From the NCBI GenBank assembly GCA_033398695.1, contig CM065803.1, positions 50,459,501-50,523,500 of the forward strand: a DNA stretch of 64,000 nucleotides. Direction: 5' to 3'. Every line of letters starts with the position of its first letter. Positions within the stretch are counted from its first letter, which is position 1. The DNA is from Orobanche coerulescens (taxonomy: Eukaryota; Streptophyta; Magnoliopsida; Lamiales; Orobanchaceae). Below are positions 10,653 through 21,309 of this stretch, piece after piece. The notes under the pieces were generated by a model. It was not told the origin of the DNA. It ran no database searches and saw only the letters and a program-made list of their open reading frames with translations. A program made the translations under genes and the position numbers.

Positions 10653-11660
10653 GCTTTCGGTTCAATTTCTCATATTATGCGGCATAAATGCTCAGCTTCC
10701 AAAACCAAACCAAACCAACAGAAAAATAGGAGCTTCAATCAAACATTCTACAGATTCGAGATTATTTCGACCAACCTGCAAACTAAAATTAAAGAAGTTT
10801 AACTTGATAAACTGGATATACAACACGTAGTATAAAAAATATAAGCACATCACCCCTTGTTGATCTTTTCAAAAAAATACAGCCTTGTATCATATGACAT
10901 AGTAGCATTGAATCACCGAAACTCATAAACTGTTCTTCCCTCTATCCAGCGGTATAAAAATTTGATATTTCCATAACCCAATAATCAGATGCATCAATCA
11001 ATCAATATGGTGCAAAAGGGTTTTGCTAATTGATCACAAAAAGATCAAACAATGCACCTAAAACCCAAAGGGACCGATAACAAACAATCAAATGTCATGA
11101 TCCCAATTTATTTTCCCAACCCCTTTGCGAAAATTGATAATTGAGAAACAACACTTATCTCCCTCAAGAACACATAAGACGAAACCATACACTAGGGTCA
11201 CAACATACATTAGGATGAAACCTTAACATTAGGTGAAAGCAACATACTTCATAATCAAGTAGTCTAGGGCAGAAGTCAGCACTTTGGAATCGAGAGGTTT
11301 AGGGCAAAAATCAACACTTCAGAATCGAAGAATCAATCCAGGTGAAACCTTATTTGGAATAGCCGCTGCCACCGTTCTGGCTACTGGAACCTCCAACCCA
11401 CAGCTCGCGGCACACCATCGGTCGCTGTGAGCAGTCCGTTCGAACCACCACCACTGCATGCACACATCATGGCTAGGATCTCTGTCGCCGTTTTCTTTTG
11501 GATTTTGCGCGGGACGTATGTGTGTGTGATATTCTGCAAAAAAAATTGGCTTCGGCAGACGGCCGAGAGAAGTTTAGAGAGAGGGAGAAGAGGACATAGA
11601 GGGAGGCGAGAGGCAGAGAAGTAAGAAGTGACAGCGGCCGACCGGTGATAGGATTTATAT
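10653..11660 (-). promoter_or_regulatory. Captured promoter, 5' UTR and leader intron of the OTU gene piece
   Basis: Read on the minus strand, a TATA box (TATATAAAT, about 11651-11659) is followed by a CT-rich segment rich in CTCTCT and CTTCTC (about 11570-11640), typical of a plant 5' UTR. Further down are a probable intron ending TTAGTTTGCAG near 10775 and a short untranslated stretch leading to the ATG at 10652. The capture therefore seems to include the donor promoter. The leader intron borders are approximate. Confidence 0.6.
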
Positions 11661-12100
11661 ACCCAGAGTTTTGTGTCAAGATCAATTAAGTCTCTTATTT
11701 CTACATTTATTCAATTTCACTCACATCTTTTAATTGTTACAATTAATGCCCTATCAGGTTTATAATTCCTTCGATTTCACTATCACTTTAAGCGGCATCA
11801 TTTTATTCAGGTGGGAATTTTCACTATCACTTTAATTGCTTTAATTGGACTGCTATGTGATATTCTATTTACGTTTTAAATTTAGGATACATGTTGTAAA
11901 ATTTGAGGAAAATCTTGATTAGAAATATTAATTTATAAATTTATTTCTGCTGTAATTATTACCTCTTATCTATGTCATGTCATTGCCTTAACTAACGGGC
12001 ATTTATTTTAGTCAGCGTAGCGACTCGACATTATTTTTATTAAAATTTGTTATTATATGTAGACATTAAATTTGTTATTTTAATTATTTGTAATTATTCA
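11661..12100. other. CACTA-T interior before solo LTR S, no gene
   Basis: AT-rich sequence with no open frame of interest. It would lie upstream of the captured OTU promoter. It ends in ATTCA (12096-12100), the target duplication of solo LTR S. Confidence 0.6.
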
Positions 12101-12366
12101 TGTAATACCTAGATTTTCAGTATAAATTTTCGCGTTATTTTATCTGAGATATACTGTATAGTTTGGTATCTATACAGTATGGATAAAATAAATTGAGGAC
12201 TGAGACAGTTATATTGAGGATTTGTGGTATCAGGTTGAACTGATTTGGACATCAGGTCTATCATATGAGAATATTATCATTGAGTATATGTATTTAGTAT
12301 GCGAGTATACGTATCTAGTATGTCGAGACGGATGAGAAGAGTTGGAAATGGCTAAGTATAGCCTGA

Positions 12367-12875
12367 TTAGCGCGCGCTAATGTTCAAGTATAGTGCATGC
12401 TATCGTTCATGGTTAGCGCACGCTAGAGGCAAAATGTAGCGCACGCTAGTGCAGATCAGACCGGAGGAAATCTGCGTGTGGACCCGGCTGCTTTCGGCGC
12501 ATGTTCCGATAGGGTCAACGGTTGTTTGTCCTGAAGGATTAGCGCACACTAAAGCATAAGGCTTAACGCACGCTAATTATAGATCGGTCAAAGGGAATCT
12601 TATCCTTGTCAGATGCTTTCGGCATGTGGGTCACGAGCATCTTCGTGGTAGGTGTAGACTGTAGCAAGTCAACTGATATTAGCGCACGCTAAATGCAAGG
12701 ACTTGCGTACGCTAGACAATGTAAGTTACTTATGCTAATGCATGGGCATTACGTACGTAAGCTCATGTATGAGGCAAGACAGTAGACTCTGGGTTGCGAT
12801 AGCGCACGCTAACAAAGTCAGTTAGCGCACGCTAAGGCTGTAGCGCATGCTAAATGTGAGGTTTAGCGCACGCTA
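12367..12875. promoter_or_regulatory. Palindrome cluster upstream of the S promoter
   Basis: Thirteen copies of a 12-bp palindrome family (TAGCGCGCGCTA, TAGCGCACGCTA, TAGCGCATGCTA, TACGTACGTA and C-to-T variants) lie within about 510 bp. The last copy (12864-12875) ends 11 bp before the TATA box. The sequences between copies are unrelated to one another, so this is not a simple tandem repeat. Confidence 0.85.
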
Positions 12876-12886
12876 GTAATATGTTT

Positions 12887-12894
12887 TATAAAAG
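12887..12894 (+). promoter_or_regulatory. TATA box of solo LTR S
   Basis: TATAAAAG is followed by GGGACAG. The same TATA plus GGGACAG arrangement is found in the LARD-D LTRs and, on the minus strand, in the Gyp-A LTR. Confidence 0.75.
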
Positions 12895-13744
12895 GGGACA
12901 GATGGGTACTGAGTAGCATTTCATCCATTTCTTTCCTTTCACTCGATAGAGAGAGCTTTGGGAGGTACTTGAGGTCCAGAAACACTCCGAGATGATGATC
13001 TTTGTCAAGATTAAGATAGAGAGCATGGATTAAAGCCTTGTTCTTCAAGTTATTCATGATTCTTGGAATGAAGTTCAAGTGTTCTTCTTCTTGGTTCGTC
13101 TAATACAGGTAATTTTCGTGTCCCTTTGATTGTAGTTCGTTTTTAAGGATGATTACTTATGAGAGAACATGTTGGATAATCATGTGGTGATTTTTATGAG
13201 ACCTAATGGGATTATGATAAGAGTTTTCGGATGTTACTTAAGATTTTTCATGTTAATGGTGATTCGTTTAACTTGATGAGGTTGAATCATGGATTTATGA
13301 ATCATGATAATTTCAGTGGTCGATTTAGATGAGTAATCATGATATGAGGTTGAATTCCAGATTGAGTATGATATGATCCTTGTTATCGAGTTGGTTTGAT
13401 TGTTGATGTTGTTATTGATATATGGACATTGATATGATCCTTGTGATAGTAATGGTGTCGTTTATCTTCAAGAGATATGGAGATTTATGTCTCCCTTCAT
13501 TTCGGATTTTGATGTTAAGATGATACAAGGATATATAATGGTTTTGATTATAAATATGGATAAGATGATTAAAACCAACATTATGTTGATTTTAGTTTCG
13601 TATGTTCTTGATAAGGTGTGGATCATGATGATGAGATTGAATTTAGAAAAAGTTATTGTTAATCTTGGAGTATGATTTCCTTTTCATTCGGATTCGTAGT
13701 CGCAAGGTGTTAGTCGATGCTTGGAATGCATGCCACTGTACAGC

Positions 13745-13830
13745 ATTAGCAAACGCTAAGCTTACTGGCTAGTGCACGCTAACGGGAGCAACTTAGCGCA
13801 CGCTACGTTATGCGATTAACGTACGCTAAG
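13745..13830. promoter_or_regulatory. Second palindrome cluster in solo LTR S
   Basis: Four copies (TAGCAAACGCTA, TAGTGCACGCTA, TAGCGCACGCTA and TAACGTACGCTA) lie in 86 bp, about 860 bp downstream of the TATA box and so inside the transcribed part. Confidence 0.75.
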
Positions 13831-15159
13831 TAGGCAGACAGTGCAGTATTTTTGTGTTGTGATTATGAATTCGTGATGGTTTGATTTGGTTTGTTCACAC
13901 TACGTTTATTCGAGGTTTTTGTTGAACCGTTGAGTTCGATTGGTTGGTTATGTCGGTTGTTGATTATTATCGGATGTGTTGTCATTTGATTATTGCAGTA
14001 GGTTACGATAATTGATCGTGGATTATGACTGTTGTGACCCGATTAAGGCTGAGGAGTTCGTAGTTTGCTTTTGATCGGGGCTGAGGAGCTCGTAGACAAA
14101 GGAATGGGTTCGGTAACAGCTTCGTGGTATCGGTATCGAGGAAAGTTTGTACTTGTTCAGTTTATAATATTTGATGAATGGTTTTGTTTTCATTTCATTT
14201 ATAATTCGTATAGCAATGTTCTTAGAAATGTAAATTTTCGGGATAATGGTTTGTATATCGTGCTCTGGTTTGTATTAAATCATAAGGTATATGATTTAAT
14301 TGTGTTCAAGGAAGATGTGAGTTATCTTTGGCCAAGGATATAGAATATCAGGTATCTAGGATAGTTCTCGTGATGACATAAGTATCGGGATAAAGGTTTA
14401 TTGGTATTGAATGGATGGTACCTTATTCGAGATTATTCGTATAACTGTGTATTCGTTCAGGGATGTTGGTTTGTGGAAAGGATATTGTCTTCGGCTTTGA
14501 GGTAATGTAAATATTGTTCAGCTATGAGGATAATTATTCTGGTGAATTATTATATATGTTGTACGATGATGTTTCGTATATTGGGATTCATATTGATTAT
14601 TTCGTTGAGGGATGATGATCCCAGGGCTGATTGTATTGAGATCGTTGATCGTGTTGATCATTTGTCGGGGATGATGATCCCAGGATTGTTGTTTTGGATA
14701 TTGATTAGTCGTGTCGACTTTTCTTTGTCACTTTGTCTTGTTCAATTCGGTGAGTCTTTTGATCCTTATTGGATATGTGATTCTTTGAGTTTCGTTGTCA
14801 GGTTGCATCGTGACATATCTGGAGTCATATCTACGTGCCGATTGGTTATTGTGTAGGATTTTTAGTCGGGCACATGATGGTTATGCGTGGATGTTTCCGC
14901 ATTGAACTGTGCACACGAGACGTAGTTCGTGAGGCTAATTAGGTACATGTCCCACGTATATCCTGGATTCCGTATACGGGGTGGACATGTGCACGGACAC
15001 ATTTCCGGATCGGGCATAGTGTGACATCCATCTTTTGAGCCATATTGTTGGGTCGTTCATAGTCCATGTATGATTGGATATGTTCGACGGTTTGTGACTG
15101 GTTGTTCATACGCCCGAGGGGTATGTTCGACAGTCAGAGTTATTTCTTTGAGATCCATT

Positions 15160-15450
15160 ATTGTTGATCATTTGGAGTCTACCTCGTTGAGGGTATTCTC
15201 GGTTAATGTTTGTCCTTTGTTGATCATTTGGAGTCTACCTTGTTGAGGGTAATCTCGGTTATAGTTGATCATTTGTTGATCGTGTTTGGAGTTTACCACG
15301 TTGAGGGTATTCTCGGTTATTGTTGATCCTTTGTTGATCGTGTTCGGAGTTTACCATGTTGAGGGTACTCTCGGTTATCTTTGATCCTTTATTGGTCAGA
15401 TTGGAGTTATTATGTCGATGATATTCTCAGTGATGTATTGGTTGATCATT
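15160..15450 (+). repeat. Tandem repeat in solo LTR S, about 60 bp unit
   Basis: Four to five degenerate units contain TTGATC, GGAGT(C/T)TACC, GTTGAGGGTA and TCTCGGTTA in the same order. The same unit recurs at 48750-48980 in the internal domain of LARD-D. Confidence 0.75.
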
Positions 15451-16855
15451 GTTATTGATCGTATGAGCATTCAAATTGTACGTCGATGTTCGGGATTTCT
15501 TATCATTATCATGTGCTAGTTGATCTACAGATATGTTGTGTATTATTAGTTTATACATGTTGAGATTTGATTGTGTAATCCGACGGACAAGATTTGGCAC
15601 AAATTGGATTATTTACGCACTTATGAGTTATGATGATGTTTTTAGGATTATCGGTATTTTTTGAATACAGTAGAGATGATTGTTGTTGAATTCATTTCGT
15701 CATTTGAGAATACGAAATGTGGAATATGTCAAGGATTGATTTAGTATGGATTGCTATGAATTGGTAAGGTTATAATGGTAAGATTACATTGGTAGTATTC
15801 TTACTTCGTTATTACATTGGTATGTAATTATTTATGATGATGTGATCGATATCATTGTTGAGTATTGTGGCTGACCCCGTCGTGGGCTTTATTTTTAGGT
15901 ACTCGGAGATCGAGCTAGTAGCGGTCGTGAAGGGGTGAGCTTCCCGGGTGATACTGGCTGTGGCATTCATTTGAGTATCGAGTATTCCTTTCTGGTTGTT
16001 TTATTCCGCTGCAAATGTGTATTTTGAACTGTGTTTTTATCCGCTGCGTGTGTATTTTAAAATGGCTTTTCGGTATTTTTACCAGCGTGTGTGTATTTTA
16101 TAAAGGGCCTTTTGGCATTTTGCGAACTTGGGTTATTTCGTCAAACCCTTTTTCCTAACTATTTTATCGATACGTTTAAGGGGTGTCTTAACGTACACTT
16201 TGAACTGTCGAGATTTGGCATTTCGCCTTGTATTTTCCAATGGTATTTTATGACGGTATTTGAGCACTATGCTTTTGAAAATATTTGAGTATCTAAAATA
16301 TTACCGTCATCGGCCTTTTGGCGTTTTTAAACGTTTTTGAGATGGTTTTTAGCCTGGTGGGTTCCGGCGCGGCACGCGCTGTAATATCCCGGATGATTTT
16401 GGGGGTGTTACAATTCATAGTTATTACAAGCTTTTGTTTTTTTAATAATTTTTTTAATTATTTTAATCAAAATTTATTAATTTTCAAATACTACTTTATT
16501 TTAAAACCTTTTCAATTTGAATTTATTAAAAATATTTTATTATTTATAAAAAATATATAAAATTCATTATTTGATAGAATAATTTTTTTATAAAAATAGA
16601 TTCAATGTTTTATTAAAATTAATTATTTTTAAAGTTAAAAATTTATTAAATCATTAATTTTATATAAAATTCAAAATTTTCTTTATTAATACTCTAAGGT
16701 AACACATCTCATGGTGTCACTGAGAGTTACACCTTTTATAGCTAGAGTAACATATATTTCAGGATTTGGTAACACCATAACCCGAACGTTGTGGTAGGTT
16801 CAAAATTTCATTGCTATGGTAACATCCAAGAAGGCAACACCCCCCAAGTGTTGTA

Positions 16856-16877
16856 GAAAGCCATCTATGGCGTAGTG
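16856..16877 (-). repeat. CACTA-T right terminal inverted repeat
   Basis: The reverse complement starts CACTACGCCATAGATGGC and pairs with 7476-7497. CAT follows at 16878-16880, matching the CAT before the left end. Confidence 0.93.
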
Positions 16878-17716
16878 CATGTAGAAGTTTTCTTTGGTCT
16901 GGAAAGTCTAGCCTAACCAAGAAGGCATTGGTTGCATGGGAAATCTCTGTTTGCCAAAGGTAGCTGGAGGGTGGAACCTCCCAAATATGCTTGACTGGAA
17001 TAAAGCAGCACTCTGTAAGCAGCTATGGAGCCTTGCGCAAAAAAAGGATAAGATATGGATTAAATAGGTGCATGAGTACTGTATAAAGGGGCAACAAATC
17101 AGTTTAATGAAGATCCCAATTCAGGCATCATGGGTTATTAATAAGATTATTGGAGCTAGGGAATATCTAGCTAAGGTTAATAGTTTGAGCCTCCTTCAGT
17201 TGCCTCAATTCTCCATTGCCAGAATGTATTGTGAGATGAGGGGTGATGTTCCTTAAGTCTCTTGGCACAAGCTTATCAGTAGGAATTTTGCTCCTCCCAA
17301 AGTTATTTTTATCACATGGTTAGCTGTCTTGGGCAGATTGGCCACATGTGATAGATTGGTGAAAGTTGGTATTTATTGTGACCAGGTTTGTATTCTGTGT
17401 TTGTAGAATGATGAAACACTAAATCATATTTTCTTTTCCTGTCCCTTTTCTGCTCGAGTATGGACTCATCTTGCTGTGTGGAGTGGAACTCACAGAGATA
17501 GTCGAAGCTGGGATTCTGAGAAGCTTTTTATGATTATGCAGTGTAGATCTAAATCATGTAAACAACTTCTCTATAGGATGGTGTTGTCAGTGACTGTCTA
17601 TGAGATTTGGCGAGAAAGAAACCTCAGAAGATTTCAATCCAGGTCTTTTACTATCGATACTGTGGTTCAACAATGTCAATTCCAGGTTGCCTTATGTGGA
17701 GCAAAAGACCCCAAAG
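16878..17716 (+). pseudogene. LINE-L ORF2, C-terminal part (zf-RVT region), segment 2
   Basis: This resumes the LINE-L reverse transcriptase gene after CACTA-T. Broken frames read SFLWSGKSSLTKKALVAWE, then ASWVINKIIGAREYL, ISRNFAPPKVIFITWLAVLG and LNHIFFSCPFSARVW. The last is the zinc-binding region usual at the C-terminus of plant LINE proteins. A frame at 17476-17724 (VLSVTVYEIWRERNLRRFQS) is the end of that domain. Several stops are present, such as the TAG at 17404. At 17717 CRM-C interrupts the gene; CAAAG (17712-17716) is its target duplication. Confidence 0.88.
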
Positions 17717-18810
17717 TGATGTGAATCAAGAAGCAATCACTCAGTCAGTCAGAAGAAGAAGAAGAACAATGCATTCCTGTGGGACCAATAACAAGATCAC
17801 GAGCAAATGCGATAAAGAATTCATTAACAATACTCGTGCAAAATCATTTCAATCAGACCGATGACCATAAATATAATAACATATTTATTTTTGTTATTGA
17901 AGCCGTCACATGTTAGATCAAAAGTGTTGATGTCATCATTCCAAGCAATAAGCCTAACTGAAGCAGCTTTCGTAATTCAAATGTATCTCCTTCATACAGT
18001 GTCCAATTAAGCTCATATTTATACCATCGAAAATCTAAGAGAAAGTCCTAAATTTTTATGTTCATCATGACATCAAAATCAGATATCTTCAGTGGTGAAA
18101 ATGCTATACAATTGAAAGCAGGCGTTGGAAATTTCAGATACGATACACCTTCGTATTTTTGTCGCAACTTTCGCATCCGATCTCCGATTGAGACGATTAT
18201 GATGGAATTGGAAAGATAAGAGGTAGTACTACAATCATATGGAGGCATAAAGACCAAAATCCGAAGTTTAGGATCTGTTATGCCACTAAAACGACAATAG
18301 CATATTTTTCTTTAACTTTAATTTCTTATTTTCAAAACATAAATCTTGGTCCTTGATTTTTGTCCCCTAAAAATGTATTTACTCCTTAACTTATGGGTTG
18401 ATTAGTCATTGATCAGATTTTAGAAGTTTTGAATGTTGAATTTATAATTTCTTATTCTTTATTTTATATTTTTATATTGTAATAGTTGTAGGAATTTTGG
18501 CTATAAATAGCCCTCATTTTCATCTGTAAAGTGACCTTGAAAGTTATCAAAATTATGAGTGTTTGTGTTAGCAAACTTTCTTCTTATTTTGTTGAGTGTG
18601 TCTCCAAAATATAAATCGTGATTTCAATTCACTTATCGAGATGTTAGAAACCCCGTGGCGTGTTTGAATCGCACCTTCCGGTTTGCTACGGCGCGTCACG
18701 TAGAAGGCTTGAAGTAAAACAATCATTTGCTTAATATTGGAACGATCTTGGGAACTAAAATCATACTAGCGATAGCGGTTACCACAGCACGTCGTGTGGG
18801 GGTCGCATCA
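17717..18810 (+). repeat. CRM-C 5' LTR
   Basis: It starts TGATGTGAATC and ends GGTCGCATCA, 1094 bp, homologous to 40291-41373. A TATA box (TATAAATA, 18502-18509) marks the promoter. It has no copies of the TWRCGYRCGYWA palindrome. Its first 130 bp repeat the end of the pol coding sequence, as expected because pol extends into the 3' LTR. Confidence 0.92.
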
Positions 18811-18828
18811 GTTGGCTTCAGAGCTCGG
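18811..18828 (+). other. Putative primer binding site of CRM-C
   Basis: GTTGGCTTCAGAGCTCGG follows the 5' LTR directly. It resembles the tRNA-Met primer site TGGTATCAGAGC with two changes in the middle. Confidence 0.6.
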
Positions 18829-20844
18829 TTTTTTCCATTACTAAGTGGTATCATCTATTTTCCTTCATTTTTATAATCTTCTTATCTTACCATCCTATCA
18901 TTTCTTTCTATTTTCTAAACCTTCCGTCTTCTTAATATATATAAAAAAAATCACGACGATCGGTTCTACCATCACAGTGATCAATATATATATATATATA
19001 TAATATTTGATATAAATCATCTAGTGTAAGCCAAGGGAATTATAATCCTTAGCATTTTGAATATAAAAAAAAGTATACAAAAAAAAGTAAACAAAAAAAA
19101 GAGTACACAAAAAAAAAATACTTATATATAAATATACCTATTTATCACAAAGATCGGTTCTACCACCACAGTGAATATATATACATATACATATCTATCA
19201 CGAAGGTAGGTTCTACCACCACAGTGAATATATATATATATATATATGGGCGATTTACATCTGACTACCTTTTTAGATGGTCTAATTACAGTTTGGTCCC
19301 TATTGTTTCAGATATTACAATGAAGGACAAACTTTGCACTGTCCAGAAACTATATTTACAACCAAGGACAAAAGTCAAATTTTCAGATGATGTCACTGGA
19401 GAGAGTGCGATATTCGAATTTACCCTTTTATTTTTCCTTTTCTTGTTTACCCATTTATTTTTTGTCTCACATGAGTGGCACATGTTGGACCTCATTGTAA
19501 TATATATAACACTTTTGGACTTCAGTGTAATAAATTTTCAAGCTTTTTAGAAAAAAATATTTTTTCCAAAAAAGAAAGTATTTTCTGGAAAAAAATATTA
19601 TTTTTCGAAAAAATAAAAAAAAATTATTTTCTGGGGAAAAAATTATCTTTTCGAAAAAAATATTATTTTATGGAATTTTTATTTTTTTGAAAAATTAAAA
19701 AATATTTTCGGGAGACAAAATTATTTTTGGGCAAAATAATATTTTTTCGAAATAAAATTATTTTCTGGAAAAACTATTATTTTTTTGAAAAAATAAAACT
19801 ATTTTCTGGAAAAAAATAAAAAAAATATTTTTTCGAAAAAAATAAAAAAATATTTTCTGGAGAAAAAGGTATTTTTGGCAAAATAATATTTTTTCGAAAT
19901 TAAATTATTTTCTGGAAAAAAAATATTATTTTTTCGGAAAAATAAAATTATTTTCTGGAAAAAAAATAAAAATAAAATATTTTTTCGAGAAAATTAAAAA
20001 ATATTTTACGGAGGAAAAAATATTTTTGGCAAAATAATATTTTTTCAAAATAAAATTATTTTCTTGAAAAAATATTATTTTTTCGAAAAAATAAAATTAT
20101 TTTCTTGAAAAAATATTATTTTTTCGAAAAAATAAAATTATTTTCTTGAAAAAATATTATTTTTTCGAAAAAATAAAATTATTTTCTGGAAAAAAATTAA
20201 ATAAAATATTTTTGCGAAAAAAAAAATATTTTCTGGAAAAAAATTATATTTCGAAAAAAAAAATTATTTTCTGAAAAAAAAATATTTTTTAAAAGAAATG
20301 TATTAGCCAAACACTTTAATAACTTATAAATTATTTGTTTAATATGAAATGTATTTTAAAAGAAATGTTTTATTCAAGTAAATAGAGGGGCATTTTCGTC
20401 TTTTTAATAGAAGTCAACACCAATTCAGATTTTTGTCCTTCGCTGTAATTTATGAAACAATAGGGACTAAAGTGTAAAGAGGCCATCTAATAGGGTAGTT
20501 GGTTGTAATTTCCCCATATATATATATATATATATATATACATACACACATATACATATACATATCTATCACGAAGGTCAGTTCTACCACCACAGTGAAA
20601 TATAAAATAAATATAAAGCTGGGATGCGGATTACCGCCCCTGTAAAATTAAATACTTGGCGCAATACTAGTCTATATAATCACCTTGTGAGTTGTGAGAC
20701 ATTTATATAAAGACGAGTGATAAAAGACAAGAACCGTGCAAAAAAAAAAACTAAAAGAGTGATACACGAGCGTTGAGTGATCGAGCGATATACGTGAGGA
20801 TCTTGTGAGGATTAATTTGTGTGTGTCAAACAAAAGAGCAAAAT
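18829..20844 (+). other. CRM-C leader with minisatellite, no gene
   Basis: Non-coding. A unit of about 31 bp containing GGTTCTACC(A)CCACAGTGA, each followed by an (AT)n run, occurs at about 18951, 19142, 19197 and 20569. The TIR element is inserted in the AT run between the third and fourth copies. The last 250 bp (20600-20844) look like a normal leader. The sequence then ends abruptly at the truncated Gyp-A LTR, so gag is missing. Confidence 0.7.
19248..20515. mobile_element. TIR element M (MITE or Mutator-like), 1.27 kb
   Basis: The left end reads GGGCGATTTACATCTGACTACC and the inverted right end GGGGAAATTACAACCAACTACC. The similarity continues for about 85 bp, including TAGATGG, TTTAGTCCCTATTGTTTCA and GAAGGACAAA. 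The element sits inside an (AT)n run, so any duplication is hidden in ATATAT repeats. The interior (19550-20290) is a degenerate repeat of about 40 bp that alternates TATTTTCTGG and TTTTTTCGAAAAAAT words. There is no transposase. Long inverted ends suit a Mutator-like MITE, but the superfamily is uncertain. Confidence 0.8.
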
Positions 20845-21274
20845 TACGCTACCTGATAGTCCAGAAACCTCGCAACCTCACTGCCTCTGCCGACCGGCCC
20901 ATTAGCGTGCGCTATGGACGGATGTTAGCGTGCGCTACTAACCACGAATAGCGCGCGCTAACGAACTCCTAGCGTGCGTTAATCCGCCCGATCGAAGCGA
21001 TTCGGTCTTGGTTCGACTGACTGGTCCCTTAGCGCGCGCTACGGCTCAAAGCTAGCATCCGCTAATCAAGCAGAATTAGCATGCGTTAGCCTAGGCCTAG
21101 CGTGCGCTATGTCTCTGGCCCAGAACACTTCCGCAAGGTCCAAACAACACGATCGAGACCCAAAACAAGATACGAAATTCAATAACAATATCAACAACAT
21201 CTCCATGCATTTACAGAGCGACAAAATAAGGAGAACGGCAAAGTCAAACAGTCAATAAAAGTACGGGTATTACA
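20845..21274 (-). repeat. Gyp-A 3' LTR, truncated
   Basis: The 430 bp are homologous to 37282-37717 of the intact 5' LTR, including the palindrome array and the end GGGTATTACA. The remaining part is absent; the sequence to the left is CRM-C leader. Ten or so TAGCGTGCGCTA-type palindromes occur at 20903-21110. Confidence 0.9.
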
Positions 21275-21290
21275 TTCTCCCCCTCTAAAA
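21275..21290 (-). other. Polypurine tract of Gyp-A
   Basis: The minus strand reads TTTTTAGAGGGGGAGAA before the LTR start TGTAATACCC. The motif GGGACGAAACTT lies just upstream. Confidence 0.8.
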
Positions 21291-21309
21291 AGAAGTTTCG
21301 TCCCGAAAC

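Larger units (their letters stand above)
12101..16412 (+). mobile_element. Solo LTR S (Ty3/gypsy type, 4.3 kb)
   Basis: A single long terminal repeat starts TGTAATACC and ends GGGGTGTTACA, flanked on both sides by ATTCA (12096-12100 and 16413-16417). No primer site, internal domain or second LTR is present, so the element has recombined to a solo LTR. Its first 1.7 kb and last 0.6 kb resemble the LARD-D LTRs, including the core promoter, while a middle part (about 15030-15560) instead matches the internal domain of LARD-D. Plus orientation follows from the TATA box at 12887. Open frames inside it are chance. Confidence 0.93.
7476..16877. mobile_element. CACTA-T, non-autonomous CACTA transposon carrying an OTU gene piece
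   Basis: The element begins CACTACGCCATAAATGGC and ends with the inverted form GCCATCTATGGCGTAGTG. It is flanked by the 3-bp duplication CAT (7473-7475 and 16878-16880), the size expected for CACTA/En-Spm transposons. Many short GGTAACA/TGTTACC motifs occur near both ends, in both orientations, as expected for transposase-binding subterminal repeats. No transposase gene is visible. Solo LTR S (12101-16412) is inserted in it, so the original length was about 5.1 kb. It carries a multi-exon piece of an OTU deubiquitinase gene on the minus strand. Confidence 0.93.

Noticed and set aside
7476..16877. CACTA transposase genes in CACTA-T
   Set aside because: No frame resembles TNPD/TNPA or other transposase; the only coding similarity is the captured OTU piece on the minus strand.
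18048..18257. Frame of 69 residues found in both CRM-C LTRs (also 40612-40821)
   Set aside because: It is duplicated only because LTRs are duplicated. It is antisense to the element and shows no recognisable domain.
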